The translations under genes and the position numbers were made by a program. The notes under the pieces are model-generated. The model was not told where the DNA came from. It ran no database searches and saw only the letters and a program-made list of their open reading frames with translations. This document shows, piece by piece, positions 10,790-22,143 of a stretch of DNA of 64,000 nucleotides. Position 1 is the stretch's first letter, and every line of letters starts with the position of its first letter. Origin of the DNA: Ophiocordyceps camponoti-saundersi (nom. inval.) (Eukaryota > Ascomycota > Sordariomycetes > Hypocreales > Ophiocordycipitaceae); contig PDHQ01000014.1 of assembly GCA_003339415.1 (NCBI GenBank), forward strand, positions 420 through 64,419, given 5' to 3'.

Positions 10790-11062
10790 ATGTGTTCCCG
10801 CACACTCTTCTTCCGACACTGCATACGCTGCAACAACGAAGAATGGGAGCCGACGAGCGCCATTCTGTGCGCGGAAGCGTCGCAGAGGTCACGTCGTAAG
10901 GCGGGAAACTGCAAGGAGGGCATCAAGATTCAGCACTGCCCGCTCGACCCCGATGAGTGGTACACGTGCTTCGAGTGCCGACATGGCTTGCCTCCCACAC
11001 CGGTGAGACGACGTCCAGGCCCTGGCGGGAATGCTGGCGGCTGCAACTGCGTCATACTCTGA
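10790..11062 (+). CDS. Small cysteine-rich protein with C-terminal CaaX box
   Basis: This is a 90-residue protein that I cannot assign to a named family. It has ten cysteines (2, 11, 14, 27, 41, 50, 60, 63, 85, 87), including two CxxC pairs (HCIRC at 10-14 and CFEC at 60-63), which suggests metal binding. The last four residues are CVIL, a CaaX prenylation box of the type ending in Leu that geranylgeranyltransferase I prefers, with a nearby Cys85 that could be palmitoylated. There is no signal peptide, so a lipid-anchored cytoplasmic protein is the likely form. The start follows A-rich AAAACC, a good fungal context, and no intron is needed. It lacks the short, otherwise featureless form of the usual a-factor-like pheromone precursors, although the CaaX end is shared with them. 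Being real is likely; function is unknown. Confidence 0.62.
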   Translation: MCSRTLFFRHCIRCNNEEWEPTSAILCAEASQRSRRKAGNCKEGIKIQHCPLDPDEWYTCFECRHGLPPTPVRRRPGPGGNAGGCNCVIL

Positions 11063-11715
11063 TCCTCTTATTGGTTTGCCTTTTTTTTGGGGAGGGGGAA
11101 TGCTAGCAGATGGTGAGCTACGCCCGTCCATCCAGCTTTGGTCTGGGATAGGTTGGGCCCGCGGGGGGCGACTAGATGTGGAATCAGCGGTTGGAGGACG
11201 ACGACGACGACGGGCGGCGGATGGGCGTCGGGCGTATTGAAAGCGAGATTCCTTTTTCTGTTATGTGTGTTGCTTGCTATTCGTGCATACCTAGGCATCC
11301 TTACGGAGTTGCTTGCACCATCTTTCTTGTTCCGTCACTCATCGGACAGAGGCGTGGAGTATGAGCGGGCAGAAGACATAGCGCACATCAAACATGCGTG
11401 GCAAAGACAATATGCTGAAAGGAGGAAGAAGAAACGACTAGCAAACTGTGCTGTGGCCAGCATTCCCGTACATACATACGCCGTACATACCATGTATGTG
11501 TGTGTATTGTGTAGGCATGTATGTTTATACTTGTCGTACGCCCCCCATACATACGGCCGTAGCATGGAATAAAACAGGCGTCGGGCCGCCGCAGTCTGCA
11601 GACTGACGATGATGTGTCTCTCACTTTTGTCTCAGAGCGGTGGCAAGGGGCCTGTCCGAGAGAGTGAGCAGAGACGCCCCTATTCGGTTCTTGAACCCTG
11701 AATTCCGGCCGCGCA
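11063..11715. other. Intergenic, no gene seen
   Basis: This stretch lies between the 3' ends of the CaaX gene (plus) and the sugar kinase (minus). It holds a GAC repeat (11197-11212) and TACA/TATG repeats (11466-11550). Short open frames do not look coding. Confidence 0.6.
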
Positions 11716-13037
11716 TCAGGATACGTCAGCGGCCAAGGCGTCGGTACCGAGGCCGGCGAAGCCCTCGCGTTGGACCTTGAGCGTCGCTAGATCGACGGCG
11801 AAGCGGACCGTCTGACTGACGTCCCACCTCTTCTGGCGGCAAAACAGGCCGTACAGCACTCCGGCGAGGAATGTATCGCCGGCGCCAATGGTGCTGAGGA
11901 ATAAAAAAAACAACAAGACGATCAGCGTTGTTGGTGGGTGCGAAGGGGGGGCGTCAGCCTATGTATGTACATACTCTACCACGGGAATTCCTGACGGCCG
12001 ATGCTGGACGGGGAAACGGAGACATTTCCCGAAGGGCTGAGACATGGCCGCAGCTCCGTCTGCACCCCAGGTGCATAATCCCAGGGACCTAAGAGGCAAA
12101 TCAAATCAGCTCTGTACGTCCGAGAAAGCGGAGAAGGGGGGGGGGGGCGTGTCGTACTCTTCACGTCGATGCTCGCCCGTGAGACAGGCCTCGGCAGACT
12201 CATGACCGCGGCTCTATCGATGTCTTAAGCGAAATAGACACCCAAGAAGAAGAACTGGGACATTAAAATGTTTGCGTACTGCAGGCGGCTTGTCTTACCT
12301 CGGCCCAGGTGCGCGAGTAGAAGACGACGTCTGCTGCGGCCGCTAGTTCGACGAGGCCCTGGCGGCCGGGCTTTTCGACCTCGACGCTGACGCGAGCCGT
12401 AGGAAGCCGGGCGCGCAGCAGGCGGATGCAGGCCAGCGTCGTGTCTGGGATCCGGCCCTTGTTGCGTGGCGGTCTAAGCGTCTGCTGACCTGATCCGGCG
12501 ACACACAAGTCTTACCTCAAAGTGCCACCAGGAATCGTCCTCTGCGTCGGCCACGGCGCTGATGACGGCGTCGAACTCGTCCGTCGTCATCTCGGGCAGG
12601 TCGCTGTGGTTGACAATCGTGCGACTGGTCGATGCCTGGCTGCGGATGATGTAGCTGGCGGCCGGCTCGTCGTAACCGTCGCGGTAAAGGCAGTGGCTGA
12701 AGTTGACTGGAGAGCCTTCGCCCATTGAGGCGAGGATGCGCCTCGTCGCCGCCGAGGAGCGGCTCGGCAGGACAGAAACGAGATGGGGGCGCACATGATG
12801 GCCGTCACCGTCGAGCAATAGTAGCTGCTGCAGCACCTCGAGCGAATTGGCACAGTTGCCGCCCCGGCGGACGACGAGGCTTGTCGCGCGCAGCTTGGAG
12901 TCCTCTTCAGGGTAGTGTGGGACGCTGCTGCTGGCATGAGAGACGAACGACGGCCGAAAAGTGCCAATTTTCTTGGTTCAGCCTTGCCTGAGGATAGTGT
13001 CCAGGTAGCAAGCGCCTACGAGAACGAGGTTCTTCAT
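11716..13037 (-). CDS. PfkB-family sugar kinase, ketohexokinase-like
   Basis: Six exons read 13037-12988, 12924-12516, 12457-12299, 12213-12158, 12088-11975 and 11893-11716, giving 321 residues, close to animal ketohexokinase. The N-terminus (LVLVGACYLDTIL, then VPHYPEEDSKLRA) and the RRGGN block match the substrate-binding half of the ketohexokinase branch. The C-terminal DTIGAGDTFLAGVLYG is the PfkB anion-hole/catalytic signature containing the base Asp. It is expected to phosphorylate a ketose or related sugar with ATP in the cytosol; substrate cannot be told from sequence. Intron 1 reads GC-AG (donor GGCAAG), which joins the frame correctly and restores the conserved ILSVPHYPEEDS, while no GT donor nearby does so. 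Exon 4 is only 56 nt. Confidence 0.85.
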
Positions 13038-13365
13038 GGTGACGGGGAAGAAGGGGGGAAATATTGGCGGTAAAGATGAACCGTTCTTAGACGATTGAGT
13101 CGCGATAGATACAAGCTCCGGATGCTATTACGTCATCCGGCTATTACGCCACAGGTCACCATCGCTACTAGGTAGGTGCGTATGTGATGACTGATGTGAG
13201 TGACGAGTTATGGCTGACGGCATACATACAGACCTAGTGCGAATTCCGGCAGCCCGGGAGAGCGCGAACCGCGCGACCTGAATATAACCCTATCTGTCAA
13301 CCAGCGGCCGACTCGGCCGACTCGGCGCCTTCGAATGCGCTCCCCTTCACGACCTCAGACTGATC
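13038..13365. promoter_or_regulatory. Shared divergent promoter, sugar kinase and NAD kinase
   Basis: The two genes are head to head, with 328 bp between start codons. The interval contains tandem CGGCCGACT units near 13300-13325 just before the NAD kinase start. I see no TATA box. Confidence 0.45.
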
Positions 13366-15063
13366 ATGGCACTGCTGGAGGAGGAGAAGCACGATCAAGG
13401 CGAAGAGTGCATCCGCGATGACGACGGCGATGATGGCGACGACTCAAAGGCCGTCGAGGTCACCTTTGATCCGGCAAACCCTTACCGCCGCAAGGCCTCG
13501 CTCGTCTCCTCCGAGGCGATGCTTCCGCGCGTCCGCCGCGATCAGTGCCTCGTCCATCAGTTTCTCGACTCCCAGCGCCGGGCCAAAGACGCCGGCGACT
13601 GCACTCCGACCCCAATCGCCGAGAGCCCCGTGCCGTCTGTGCCGGACCACCAACGCGCCACGCTTCACCCCAATTCTTTCGATGCCGCCTACGTCGGTCA
13701 GGCCGACCAGCAGGCTTGGACGCGCCAGATGACGGCGGACCGGTTACCGGATCCCGACACGTCCCCGTTCGACGACGCCGTCCACAGCCGCATGCTGACC
13801 AAGAAACAACTGAGCGACATGGCTTGGGGCGTCAGGGAGCTGAGCCGACGTCTTAGTAGCATGCGCATCCGCTTCCGTGTCAAGAACATCTTTGTCCTGA
13901 CCAAGATTCACGACCGCGATCTCATCGCCAAGGCGAGAGACCTGACGCGCTGGCTGCTGGACAGCGGGCGCGACGTCCCCTACGTCGTCTACGTCCAGGA
14001 CAAGCTCCAGGCCAACAAGACGTTTGACGCCGCCCGCCTCGTCGAAGATGTCGCAGCCGGCTACCCGGACGTCGAAGCCTCCCGTGCCGCTGTCGGCCGT
14101 CGGCTGCGCTACTGGGACGATGCCATGTGCCGGTCACGGCCACACATGTTTGACTTCGTCGTTACCCTCGGCGGCGACGGCACCGTCCTTTACGCCAGCT
14201 GGCTTTTTCAGCGCATCGTGCCGCCCGTTCTGAGCTTCGCCCTCGGCAGCCTGGGCTTCCTGACCAAGTTCGACTTCGACGACTTTGCCCCGACGCTCGA
14301 TTCGGCCCTTAACAAGGGCGTCACCGTGAGCCTGCGCCTGCGCTTTGAGACGACCATCATGAGAAGCATTCGGAGGAAACCCCCGACCAATGGCGGCGAC
14401 AGCCACTCCGACGAGGACGAGGACGCTGTCCATCGCCGGAGGGATCTGGTAGAGGAGTTGATCGGCGAGGAGCGCGATGACGCGCCCAGCCATCGCCCTG
14501 ACGGGACTTACGAGATCCTCAACGAGATTGTTGTCGATCGCGGGCCGAATCCGAGTGAGTCTCCTGCAGATTAGCATTGTCCTGTTTTCTCCCCCGCTAG
14601 TTCTGACAGACAAACAGCCATGTCATACACGGAGCTATTCGGTGACGACGAGCATTTCACCTCGGTTCTCGCCGATGGCATCTGCGTGTCGACACCGACG
14701 GGTTCAACCGCCTACAACCTCGCCGCGGGAGGCTCGCTCTGCCACCCGGAGAACCCGGTGATGCTGCTAACGTCCATCTGCGCGCACACGCTGACCTTTC
14801 GGCCCATCATCCTGCCTGACACCATCGTGCTCCGCGTCGGCGTGCCGTACAACGCCCGGACGGCAGCCTGGGCCAGCTTTGACGGCCGCGAGCGCATCGA
14901 GCTCAGGCCCGGCGACTACGTGACTATCAGTGCGAGCAGGTATCCCTTTGCGTCGGTTCAGACGGAGGGTAGGCGCAGTGAGGACTGGATTAACAGTATC
15001 AGCGGGAAGCTGGGATGGAATACGAGGCAGAAGCAAAAGGGGTATAAGGAGTGGGATTCCTAG
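13366..15063 (+). CDS. NAD kinase (ATP-NAD kinase)
   Basis: Two exons, 13366-14554 and 14618-15063, encode 544 residues, similar in size to yeast Utr1. The enzyme makes NADP from NAD and ATP and so feeds NADPH-dependent metabolism. The diagnostic GGDGT motif (LGGDGTVLYASWLFQ) is near residue 269, and the second signature TPTGSTAYNLAAGGS is near residue 423 after the intron. The FALGSLGFLTKF and PILLPD-like (RPIILPDTIVLRV) blocks also fit. The first 160 residues are acidic and low in conservation, as in other fungal homologues. Splicing joins NP to TMSYTELFG, which is the expected sequence across the junction; unspliced, the first frame ends shortly after the donor. No targeting presequence is apparent, so cytosolic is inferred. 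Confidence 0.95.
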
Positions 15064-15325
15064 AGGCGCATTCACATGTATACAGGGAGGCGTCTGCCGA
15101 TTTTGTTGCCTTGTCTTGGGACGAATTGGTCTTGGTATGGGAGAGTCTTGCTGACGGAAGAGAACGTTTGGTAATGCAGACTTGAACCTGACGATGAGTT
15201 TTTGGTGCTTTCTTGTGTATGCCGGCTGGTACAGATGTTGGCAAAATACCAATGTCGTGTCCTGGCTCGGATCTTGTGTACTTAGTACATAGAGCAAAAA
15301 AGAAGCTCTGCTGACATGAGTCAAT

Positions 15326-15406
15326 GGCAGAGTGCCAGAGTGGTTAATGGGTATGACTAGAAATCATATGGCTTCGGCCTCACAGGTTCGAATCCTGTCT
15401 CTGTCG
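15326..15406 (+). tRNA. tRNA-Ser(AGA)
   Basis: The acceptor arm pairs GGCAGAG (15326-15332) with CTCTGTC (15399-15405). The anticodon stem TATGA/TCATA encloses loop CTAGAAA with anticodon AGA. A long variable arm (GGCTTCGGCC) marks a type II tRNA, and the T arm reads ACAGG-TTCGAAT-CCTGT. There is no intron. Confidence 0.95.
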
Positions 15407-15414
15407 GACCACAA

Positions 15415-15421
15415 TTTTTTT
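15415..15421 (+). terminator. RNA polymerase III terminator of tRNA-Ser
   Basis: Seven T residues begin nine bases after the tRNA discriminator base, the usual form and place of a Pol III terminator. Confidence 0.85.
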
Positions 15422-15795
15422 GCTGTACTTGCAGACGATTCCCCAGTTTTTTTTTCCGTCGGCCTCTGTCGTGAATGTTACAGGGCAGGAATTCAATCCT
15501 AAGATCTACTGACTAAACGGTAAACAGTGCAGAATCTTTATACCTAAACAACGCTCGCTCCTCTTCTCCTTCGCTGAGGCATCTGCAAACTACAAGTGAG
15601 AGTGACACTTCAAACCTGGTGCAGGGTAAGCCCGTCGCACCAGTGAACCCCGTCCAGATACCCCAAATACCACCCAAAACGAGCCTCAATCTCAACACCA
15701 TAGAAGAATCTCGCATGAACATAGCTTGATTGGAAGCCAAAATCAACCTCTACTTCACCCTATCAAGCAATCCAACAGCCCCCCGCCTCGATACA
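15422..15795. other. Intergenic between tRNA and EBP-like gene
   Basis: No gene seen. The in-frame extension upstream of 15796 lacks an ATG, so the downstream gene is taken to start at 15796. Confidence 0.55.
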
Positions 15796-16683
15796 ATGGA
15801 AGCCACCCCGCCGGACCTTTTCGACCGCACGACGCTGCTATCCCTGCTGTCGACGGTGGCGATGGCGGCGACGGCATACTGGACCTCTGGACGGGCGGTG
15901 TCGGCCTCGGCGCCGACGTCGGTGCGCTTCCTGTTCGCGTGGCACATGGCGGACGCGCTGTGTCACTTCATACTGGAGGGGAGCTTCCTCTACCACTGCT
16001 TCTTCTCTGCCGTCGGGGCCTCGTCCTTTGCTGAAGCGGGCGGCGGCAAATTCTTCTCGACGCCGGAGAATTTCCTGGGGTATGGGGATGGTGTTGTGGT
16101 TGGGCCGCAGGCTGGAGGGGGGAATCCGTTTGCGTTGCTTTGGATGGTTTATGCGCGGGCCGATTGGAGGTGGGCTGGTGCTGATCTGGTGAGCTTTTTT
16201 TTTCCCCCCTTCACATGGCCCTCCCAGTTAGTCTGTCTACGTGTGTGGAGAGAGAGAAAGAGAGAGAGTTAATGGTGAGGTTTGTTTCAACAGGGCGTCG
16301 TCAGTCTTGAACTGCTTACTGTTTTCGTGGATGGGCCGCTTGCGTGCTATGTCTGCTATCTCCTTTCCAAGGGGGATTCGAGAGCGAGTTTCTGGATGGT
16401 GGTGTTGGCGACCTGTGAGCTTTACGGCGGTGAGTTTACATGCCGCTGTTCTTGGATGTGTGTCGTCGTCTTTGCTGACTCTGTCTATCTAGGCTTCATG
16501 ACTTTTTGCCCTGAATGGCTGACGGGCAACTTGAACCTTGACGGGAGTAATTTCATGTACATGTGGGTTTATCTCGTCTTTTTCAACATGCTTTGGGTCT
16601 TTATTCCAGTGTATGCTATCTGGTTCTCGTTTACGGACATTTGTAATGCTTTTGAGGTGCGGGCGGCGAAGAAGAGCGTATAA
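15796..16683 (+). CDS. EBP-like (EXPERA family) sterol isomerase-type membrane protein
   Basis: Three exons (15796-16188, 16294-16429, 16493-16683) encode 239 residues with four or five membrane segments. Family landmarks of emopamil-binding protein are present: the polar-in-membrane AWHMADALCHFILEGSF block, the central segment ending VDGPLACYVCYLL, then CELYGGFMTFCPEWLTG and a last helix with NMLWVFIPVYAIW. The His and Glu in the second segment and the Glu of CELYG match residues used by sterol delta8-delta7 isomerases and relatives. An ER membrane location is expected. Fungi carry several EBP-like proteins besides the ergosterol enzyme (Erg2 in fungi is unrelated), so the substrate is uncertain. 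The second intron (63 nt) keeps the frame open and could be missed. Confidence 0.82.
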
Positions 16684-16963
16684 TATTGTGTGTATCTAGT
16701 CATTCCGGTGTCGAGAAGTTCAAAAGGTTGGATGAGACCTCGATTCGTCACGATGACATCCAGAATGACGTGATGACGCAAAAGAGTCATGGCAAACAAT
16801 ACGAGGGTATCGGATAAGAATTCAGGAGCTACTTAAGGGTATTGGTGTACACATCGTACAGAGCAAGTAACTGAGACCATCCTCCTCTCACGCCCGTTCC
16901 CGTCTTCACCCGTCCAAAACTTCCTCCCCCCAAAGCTCCTCCAAGAGAAAACCGTGCAGGCGC

Positions 16964-17240
16964 TTAGGTGCTCTGCTTGTGAGTCTCGGCCTTGGCGTCG
17001 TGCTTCGTCTCCTGAGCCTTGTCGCCGAGAGCGTCCTTGGCAGCAGAGGCACTGTTGTCCCGATGTCAGAGACGATGAGAAGAGGGAAAGGGCATGCTGA
17101 ACAACGAAGACGACTTACCGAGTGCCGATTCCGGCGTTGGAGTCCTTGGCAACCTCCTTGTTGGCCTCCTTGGAAGCGCCGCTGGTGGCTTTTTGGACAG
17201 TCTCGGAGACGTAGTTGGCACCCTGCTTGATGGACTCCAT
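16964..17240 (-). CDS. grg-1: Grg1/CCG-1 glucose-repressible, clock-controlled protein
   Basis: Two exons, 17240-17119 and 17051-16964, separated by a 67-nt intron, encode 69 residues. The N-terminus MESIKQGANYVSETVQKA and the KEANKEVAKDSNAGIGTR block match Neurospora Grg1/CCG-1 and its homologues, which are small, soluble and hydrophilic. In Neurospora the gene is induced by glucose loss, stress, conidiation and the circadian clock; the biochemical role is not known. Here the C-terminus AKAETHKQST ends two residues shorter than the 71-residue Neurospora protein. The leader is rich in CAAC, typical of strongly transcribed fungal genes. Confidence 0.93.
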
Positions 17241-17374
17241 GGTGAAGATGTGGTTTGTGGTTGTTGAAGGTTGATCTGGTTTGTGCTTGCTTTTTTCTGA
17301 GTGAAGAGTGCGAGTGTGTTCGTCAGGATGTGAAGGTCGAGGAAACAAGATCGACCAGTAGCAGAAGGGGGTTC

Positions 17375-17380
17375 TTTATA
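17375..17380 (-). promoter_or_regulatory. Candidate TATA box of grg-1
   Basis: On the minus strand TATAAA lies about 135 bp upstream of the grg-1 start codon, in an otherwise GC-balanced sequence. Position and sequence suit a core promoter of a highly regulated gene. Confidence 0.45.
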
Positions 17381-20285
17381 TGTACATATCCGGACCTCTT
17401 CCTCCGGTCTACGAGCAAAAACGTCACAGCTCTTGCAAGTTCCCTGAAGGCTCGCTTAAGCCATCATGTGAAGGAAGGTACGGGCACAGGAATGTCGTCA
17501 TGAGGGAGAAACCAGGTCGGTAGTCCGTATTGGGGGAAGTGACAATTCACGGTAAGAGCGCCAAACAAGCTGCGAGGAAGCAAGGATCGCGATTGCAGCG
17601 GCGGGGTCACACGAAGACGGCGGAGGAGGTGAGGCGGATGACGTCATGACAAAGGGTCTCGGCAGGTCCATGCTTAGAATGAGGCATCGCGATGGCGGAC
17701 GGATGCAGGAAAGGTTTCTATCTAATCTTGCCAATTTAGCTTTGCCCACTCTCGTAGGTATGCATTTCAGAGTTATCCGTGGAAGAAAAAAACAAGTAAT
17801 GCCGTCTATGTTTGCCTCTTTCAGAATATGGAGGAGGAGGTGGCAATCTACTGTATCTAGGTGCTAGGATATAGCTCTGATCATCATCATCGTCGTCATC
17901 ATCATCATCAAATCTTTGGACACGACTGAGCCACATCATCGACAGCCCCTCCTCAGGCGGGGAAGGGGACGCGTGGCGGTGCATCTGATGTGGGGCGGAG
18001 GTGGCAAGCCTCGGAGGGTTCGGAAGGGCCCGGAGGGCGGGGAGGGGGCTCTTCCTTTTCCACTCACTCACTTCTTGGCAGCTCGGCCCCAGCCCCAGCC
18101 CCAGCCCCAGCATCGAGATCTCGGAGCTTTTTTTTTCCTTTCTTTTTTTATTTCTCCGCGATTCGATCTCGGTCGACTCCGCGCGATAATATTTCTCCTT
18201 TTTCCGCCCGCCTAAACCTCTCTGGAGTTCGCTCTATGGAGTCAACATGGGGAACAACCCAATGCAACGGAGAGCAACCGTGAACTACCTTCCTACCTCT
18301 ATGGAGAGCAACGTTGAAGCAAGCGCACGAGCCTCTCCCTTGAACTGCTTGGCTTCATTTCCGGTGCAGGGAGGGTGAGGGGGAGGGGAAGAGGGGAGAA
18401 AGAGCTTGTTGTGGACGGGACAGTTTATGCTGATGCCCATGATCCGGCATTGACTGAAAGGTTAACAGCGCCTCACACCGGTTCAACCTGCACCCCTGCC
18501 TTTTCTTTCCGCCTTCTTCTTCCGCGTTATTCGGACGAACGTTGCGGGACGCGGAAAAGAAGGAAAGAAAGGAAGAGGAGTTGACAACAGTGACGAGCAC
18601 AAGGTTCTGGCCTTTCGTCTCAATCGTCGTCTTCTTGTATCAACGACAACTTTTTTTGCTCGTTTACGACGCTTCCTCTACACTTGAGAAGACACCTGAA
18701 AACCCCATGCGGGTGGACCGTTGTCTGGAGAGGAGTCAGCAGCATCAGTCAATGCCCATTGTTCTCCACTTGACGGAACGGACTGGTTGCATCTCTGGAC
18801 TATCCGTCTTCCTGTCTTCCTCCAGCAGGGCTTGCATGAACGCATGGCGGACACTATGCGCGCTTTTTCGGTGGGCTTCTGCTACTAAAGGCCGCGCGCT
18901 CGAAGCCGCTACTCTCTGCTTATTGTTATGGACATGTCTGCTGAATGCAACGATGACGGGGACAGAACGTGACGTTAAAATTTCTTCTCTAAATCGGATC
19001 GATTGGTGGTCTTTCGAATCGCATCCTCTTCAAACCCCGGTTTCCCTTGCCACATGGATGACTCGACAGCTTACCCGGTTGACAAGTAGGCCAAAGTCGG
19101 CAAAAGATGTTTCAGCGCTGCCTGTATTGGCCTAGTGTGGCTGCGTCCTCGTCCTCCTTTTCCCTGGCTTTCGAAACTCGGACTTGTTCCATCGATGCTT
19201 CAGACCCGCACAAGCTCGCCGGTTCCACATTTTTCTTTCCCATCTTTTCATAGCCGCAGCTGTTACGGACAACCGTGGGGCCGACGGCTTCCGCTGAGGG
19301 GTGGTCTATTGGGCTAGCGGTCCGTTGAGGGGCCCGAAGTCTCCACGTGCCTGGAGTCCAAAGGCTGGGGAGGGGGGGGGGACTCGATCAAAGGCATAGA
19401 GTTGCCTTCTTTTTGCATTTGCAGAAGAGCAGGACCATTACTGCTGCTACCTCGTGAGTCATGTCTTTTCTTGCCATTGTGCTTCTTTTCAGGGGGGGGA
19501 AGAAGGGGTACTTATGGCAAGGAAAGATGCAACTAATGGAAAAAGCAGAGACCACATGAAAAGTAAAGGTATTAAGCAAAATAGAGTTATCATGGTGGCC
19601 GTGAACCCCTATCCAGTCTTGACGAACAATGCTGGATGAAACCCCCGACTATGGCCACGCTTACTCGCCAAAGGCCGGCCATTGTACGACCTTTGCCGCG
19701 GACTTCTTGGGGTCTTCTCTCCTCTCTGTCACTCTCTCTCACCCCACATGGCATCAAGTGCGGACCACTTTTTTTCTTTTCGCTCGTTCGGCCGGCGGCG
19801 ACGTGTCGGGATGGCCCCTGGTCGGCTTGTTTCCAGCCGATTCCACTCTTTGCTTTGGTGGACGCACCACCACAGCGATAGCTGTTTCGTCTGGTGGATG
19901 GCGTGGCCTTCTGTCTAGAGAGGGATAGAATCGAAGGATGTTGGGACGGCTTCGGCCAAGGTTCCCACGAGACGGGCAAAAATGTCATCCCTCCTTGTCC
20001 CTTTTACCCTATGCACCCCCCTTTTTTCTCTTTGATCCCGTCTCCTCCCCTTGTGATTGCTACCTTGATTGTCGCCCATGGCGACTTCATCCTAACTTTT
20101 CCTTTCTTATATTCTTTATTCTTTATTTGCCGTCAGACACAACTGGGGGGTTTGAAAGGGTTGCGTTACACAACTTGAATCTTTGTAAATGGTTCCGGTT
20201 GACTTCTTGTCTTGGGGCACAGCCAAGGGGCTTTGCGCCGTCAGCAGCTTCGCCCATCCGTCTCCGAAGGTCACGATAGCGAGCG
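17381..20285. other. Gene-free 2.9-kb stretch
   Basis: No recognised gene. It has a CAT/CGT trinucleotide tract (17880-17908), AGCCCC repeats (18083-18110), T and CT-rich patches, and a G run (19371-19380). The longest frame, 197 codons at 18542-19135 plus, has no recognisable domain and is rejected. Part is probably the long leader of the downstream membrane-protein gene. Confidence 0.55.
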
Positions 20286-22143
20286 ATGGATGGCGCCGGC
20301 CTGTTTGTGGGAGCCAATGACGACAACTTGGATGATGTCGTCTCGCGGCTCAGCTCGACGGCGGCCGTCGATGACGAGACTCGACTGGCGATTGAGAAGT
20401 CGCTGCGGACGGCTTTTACTGTTCTCGCCGTCGTCAACGCCTTGGTCGGAGCGACGACGGCGCTGGGAATCTACCTTGATTGCCGTTTTCAGACGAGGAG
20501 AAAGTCTGAGCCGATGGTCAGGTATGGCGCGGACCTCATCCTCCTCTCATTTGGCTTGTTCTGACCAAGTCCTTGTAGGAGATGTGTCGTCGGGGCCAAG
20601 GAGATGCTGCCCTTTGTCGTATCGCTCGGAATCGTCGCGCAAGGGGGTCTGTTCGCGGCGGCGCAGACAAGAGGGCTGGATGCGGTCCTGACGCTGGGCT
20701 GCCGGTCCGTCTCTCAGATGATGCTGCCAGGTAAGAGAGAACCGCAGAAGCCGCCGACCAGATGGGAGATTTCGAGTGGACGCTGACGCGGAGAGCGGCC
20801 GGACAGCCCTGTTCATCGTGCCCTTTATCCAGACCGTCTTCGGCTTCGAGGCCATGGCGCGATCACTACCGCGGCAGCCCGTCAGACACGGCGCGGCCTG
20901 GACGGTACCGGTGTGCGCGGGCCTGGTGGTGGCCGGGCTGATGGTCAGCTTCGGCGTGACGCAGGTGACGGACCCGCCCAACTTTTGCTTTGCCGAGCTG
21001 CTGTTCCTGGTACGGCCATGGAGTCTCGGCATCTTGGGTGTTCTCATCGCCTTGATCTGCCTATTGCTTCTCGGCAGCGTCGTCCTCCTAGCGCGTCTTT
21101 ACAGGACGGAGGGCATGGCGCCTACGCAGCGGACTACGGCGTCATGGACGGCCTGCTACATGCTGCTGGCTGTGGTGACGATGCTGATGACGGTGCCCTT
21201 CTTCATCAGCCTCCTGTCCGACGCCGGCGTGTCTTCGGACATATCGCGCGAGATGATGCAGCTATCGACGGCGGCGACGATCGTGGTCAACTTGACGGGC
21301 CTCCTCACGGGCGCGCTCTACCTACTTTTACGTCTGACTCGGCTCGGCCGACTGGGCTGCAGCGGCTACGTCGAGCTCGACCGACAGAGGCTCAAGTCGG
21401 GAATCCGGACGGTGAGGGCCAGCAGTGTCATGTACACCAAGCAACTGGAACAGCCCCTGTCACCGGGCTGGCTCGAACGGCGAACAGGAAGCGGAGGTGG
21501 AGGTGGAGCAGGAGGCTACTGGCCCGACGAGAAGAAGCCGGCGGCGGTGTCGGTGTCAGAAACGCGCAAGGCCGGCGCGCCGTCGTACTCCATCTTTCCC
21601 CGGCTTGGCGGTCCCAACCCTCATCCTCTGTCTCATCCTCACCCTCAAGCGGACGCGGACAATCTCCTTCTGCCCCCGTCGGCACCGTGGGCTAATCGGC
21701 GCGAGCGAAACTCATCCCTCGGCTCTTCAGCCACCGTACCGATTGCGCTTCGCGTCTCCAACATCGACAACATACCCGTGGAGCAGCAAATGAGCAGCAA
21801 CGCACCCCTGAATCAAGCACCAATGCAGCAACAAAGACCGCTCATCTCGCCCGCCGGCAAGTTGGGTCTGGCCATCAGCACCAACGACGCCTACAGGTTA
21901 TCCCAAACGGTCGATGTCTTCGACGACGACGACGACGACGAAGTTGACGGCGGCGCTCAAGGGCCTGTGCCGCCGCCGCTGGCTGTGACCAAGGCTGACG
22001 AGGCTAAGCCGGATGAAGATTACTTTACGCTCAGCCCTACCGTCTACAGCCCTGACTCGTCGCCGAGATCGGGTCGTGGGCCGGAGTCGGTTCGAACGCC
22101 TCCTCCTAGCGCGCAGCCGAAGGCGTCGGGGCAGTGGATATAA
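20286..22143 (+). CDS. Seven-helix membrane protein of unknown function
   Basis: Three exons (20286-20521, 20579-20730, about 20777-22143) give about 584 residues. I count seven hydrophobic helices: residues about 44-64, the FVVSLGIVAQGGLFAAA segment, FIVPFIQTVFGF, the VCAGLVVAGLMVSFGV segment, LGVLIALICLLLLGSVVLL, CYMLLAVVTMLMTVPFFI and VVNLTGLLTGALYLLL. A short outer N-terminus and a roughly 270-residue soluble tail follow the receptor-like plan seen in some fungal GPCR-like families, but I do not recognise the family. The tail is Pro/Ser-rich with one Asp run (DDDDDD) near 21925 and the sequence DSSPRSGRGPE near the end. The second intron (46 nt as modelled) is short; a nearby AG at 20760-20761 would also keep frame but leaves only 31 nt. 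Function and topology are open. Confidence 0.75.

Noticed and set aside
10790..11062. Small CaaX protein as an a-factor-like mating pheromone precursor
   Set aside because: Pheromone precursors are shorter and not packed with CxxC pairs; the shared CaaX end alone does not support the assignment.
18542..19135. 197-codon open frame, plus strand
   Set aside because: No domain, signal or conserved-looking segment; a frame of this length is expected by chance about once in a window of this size.
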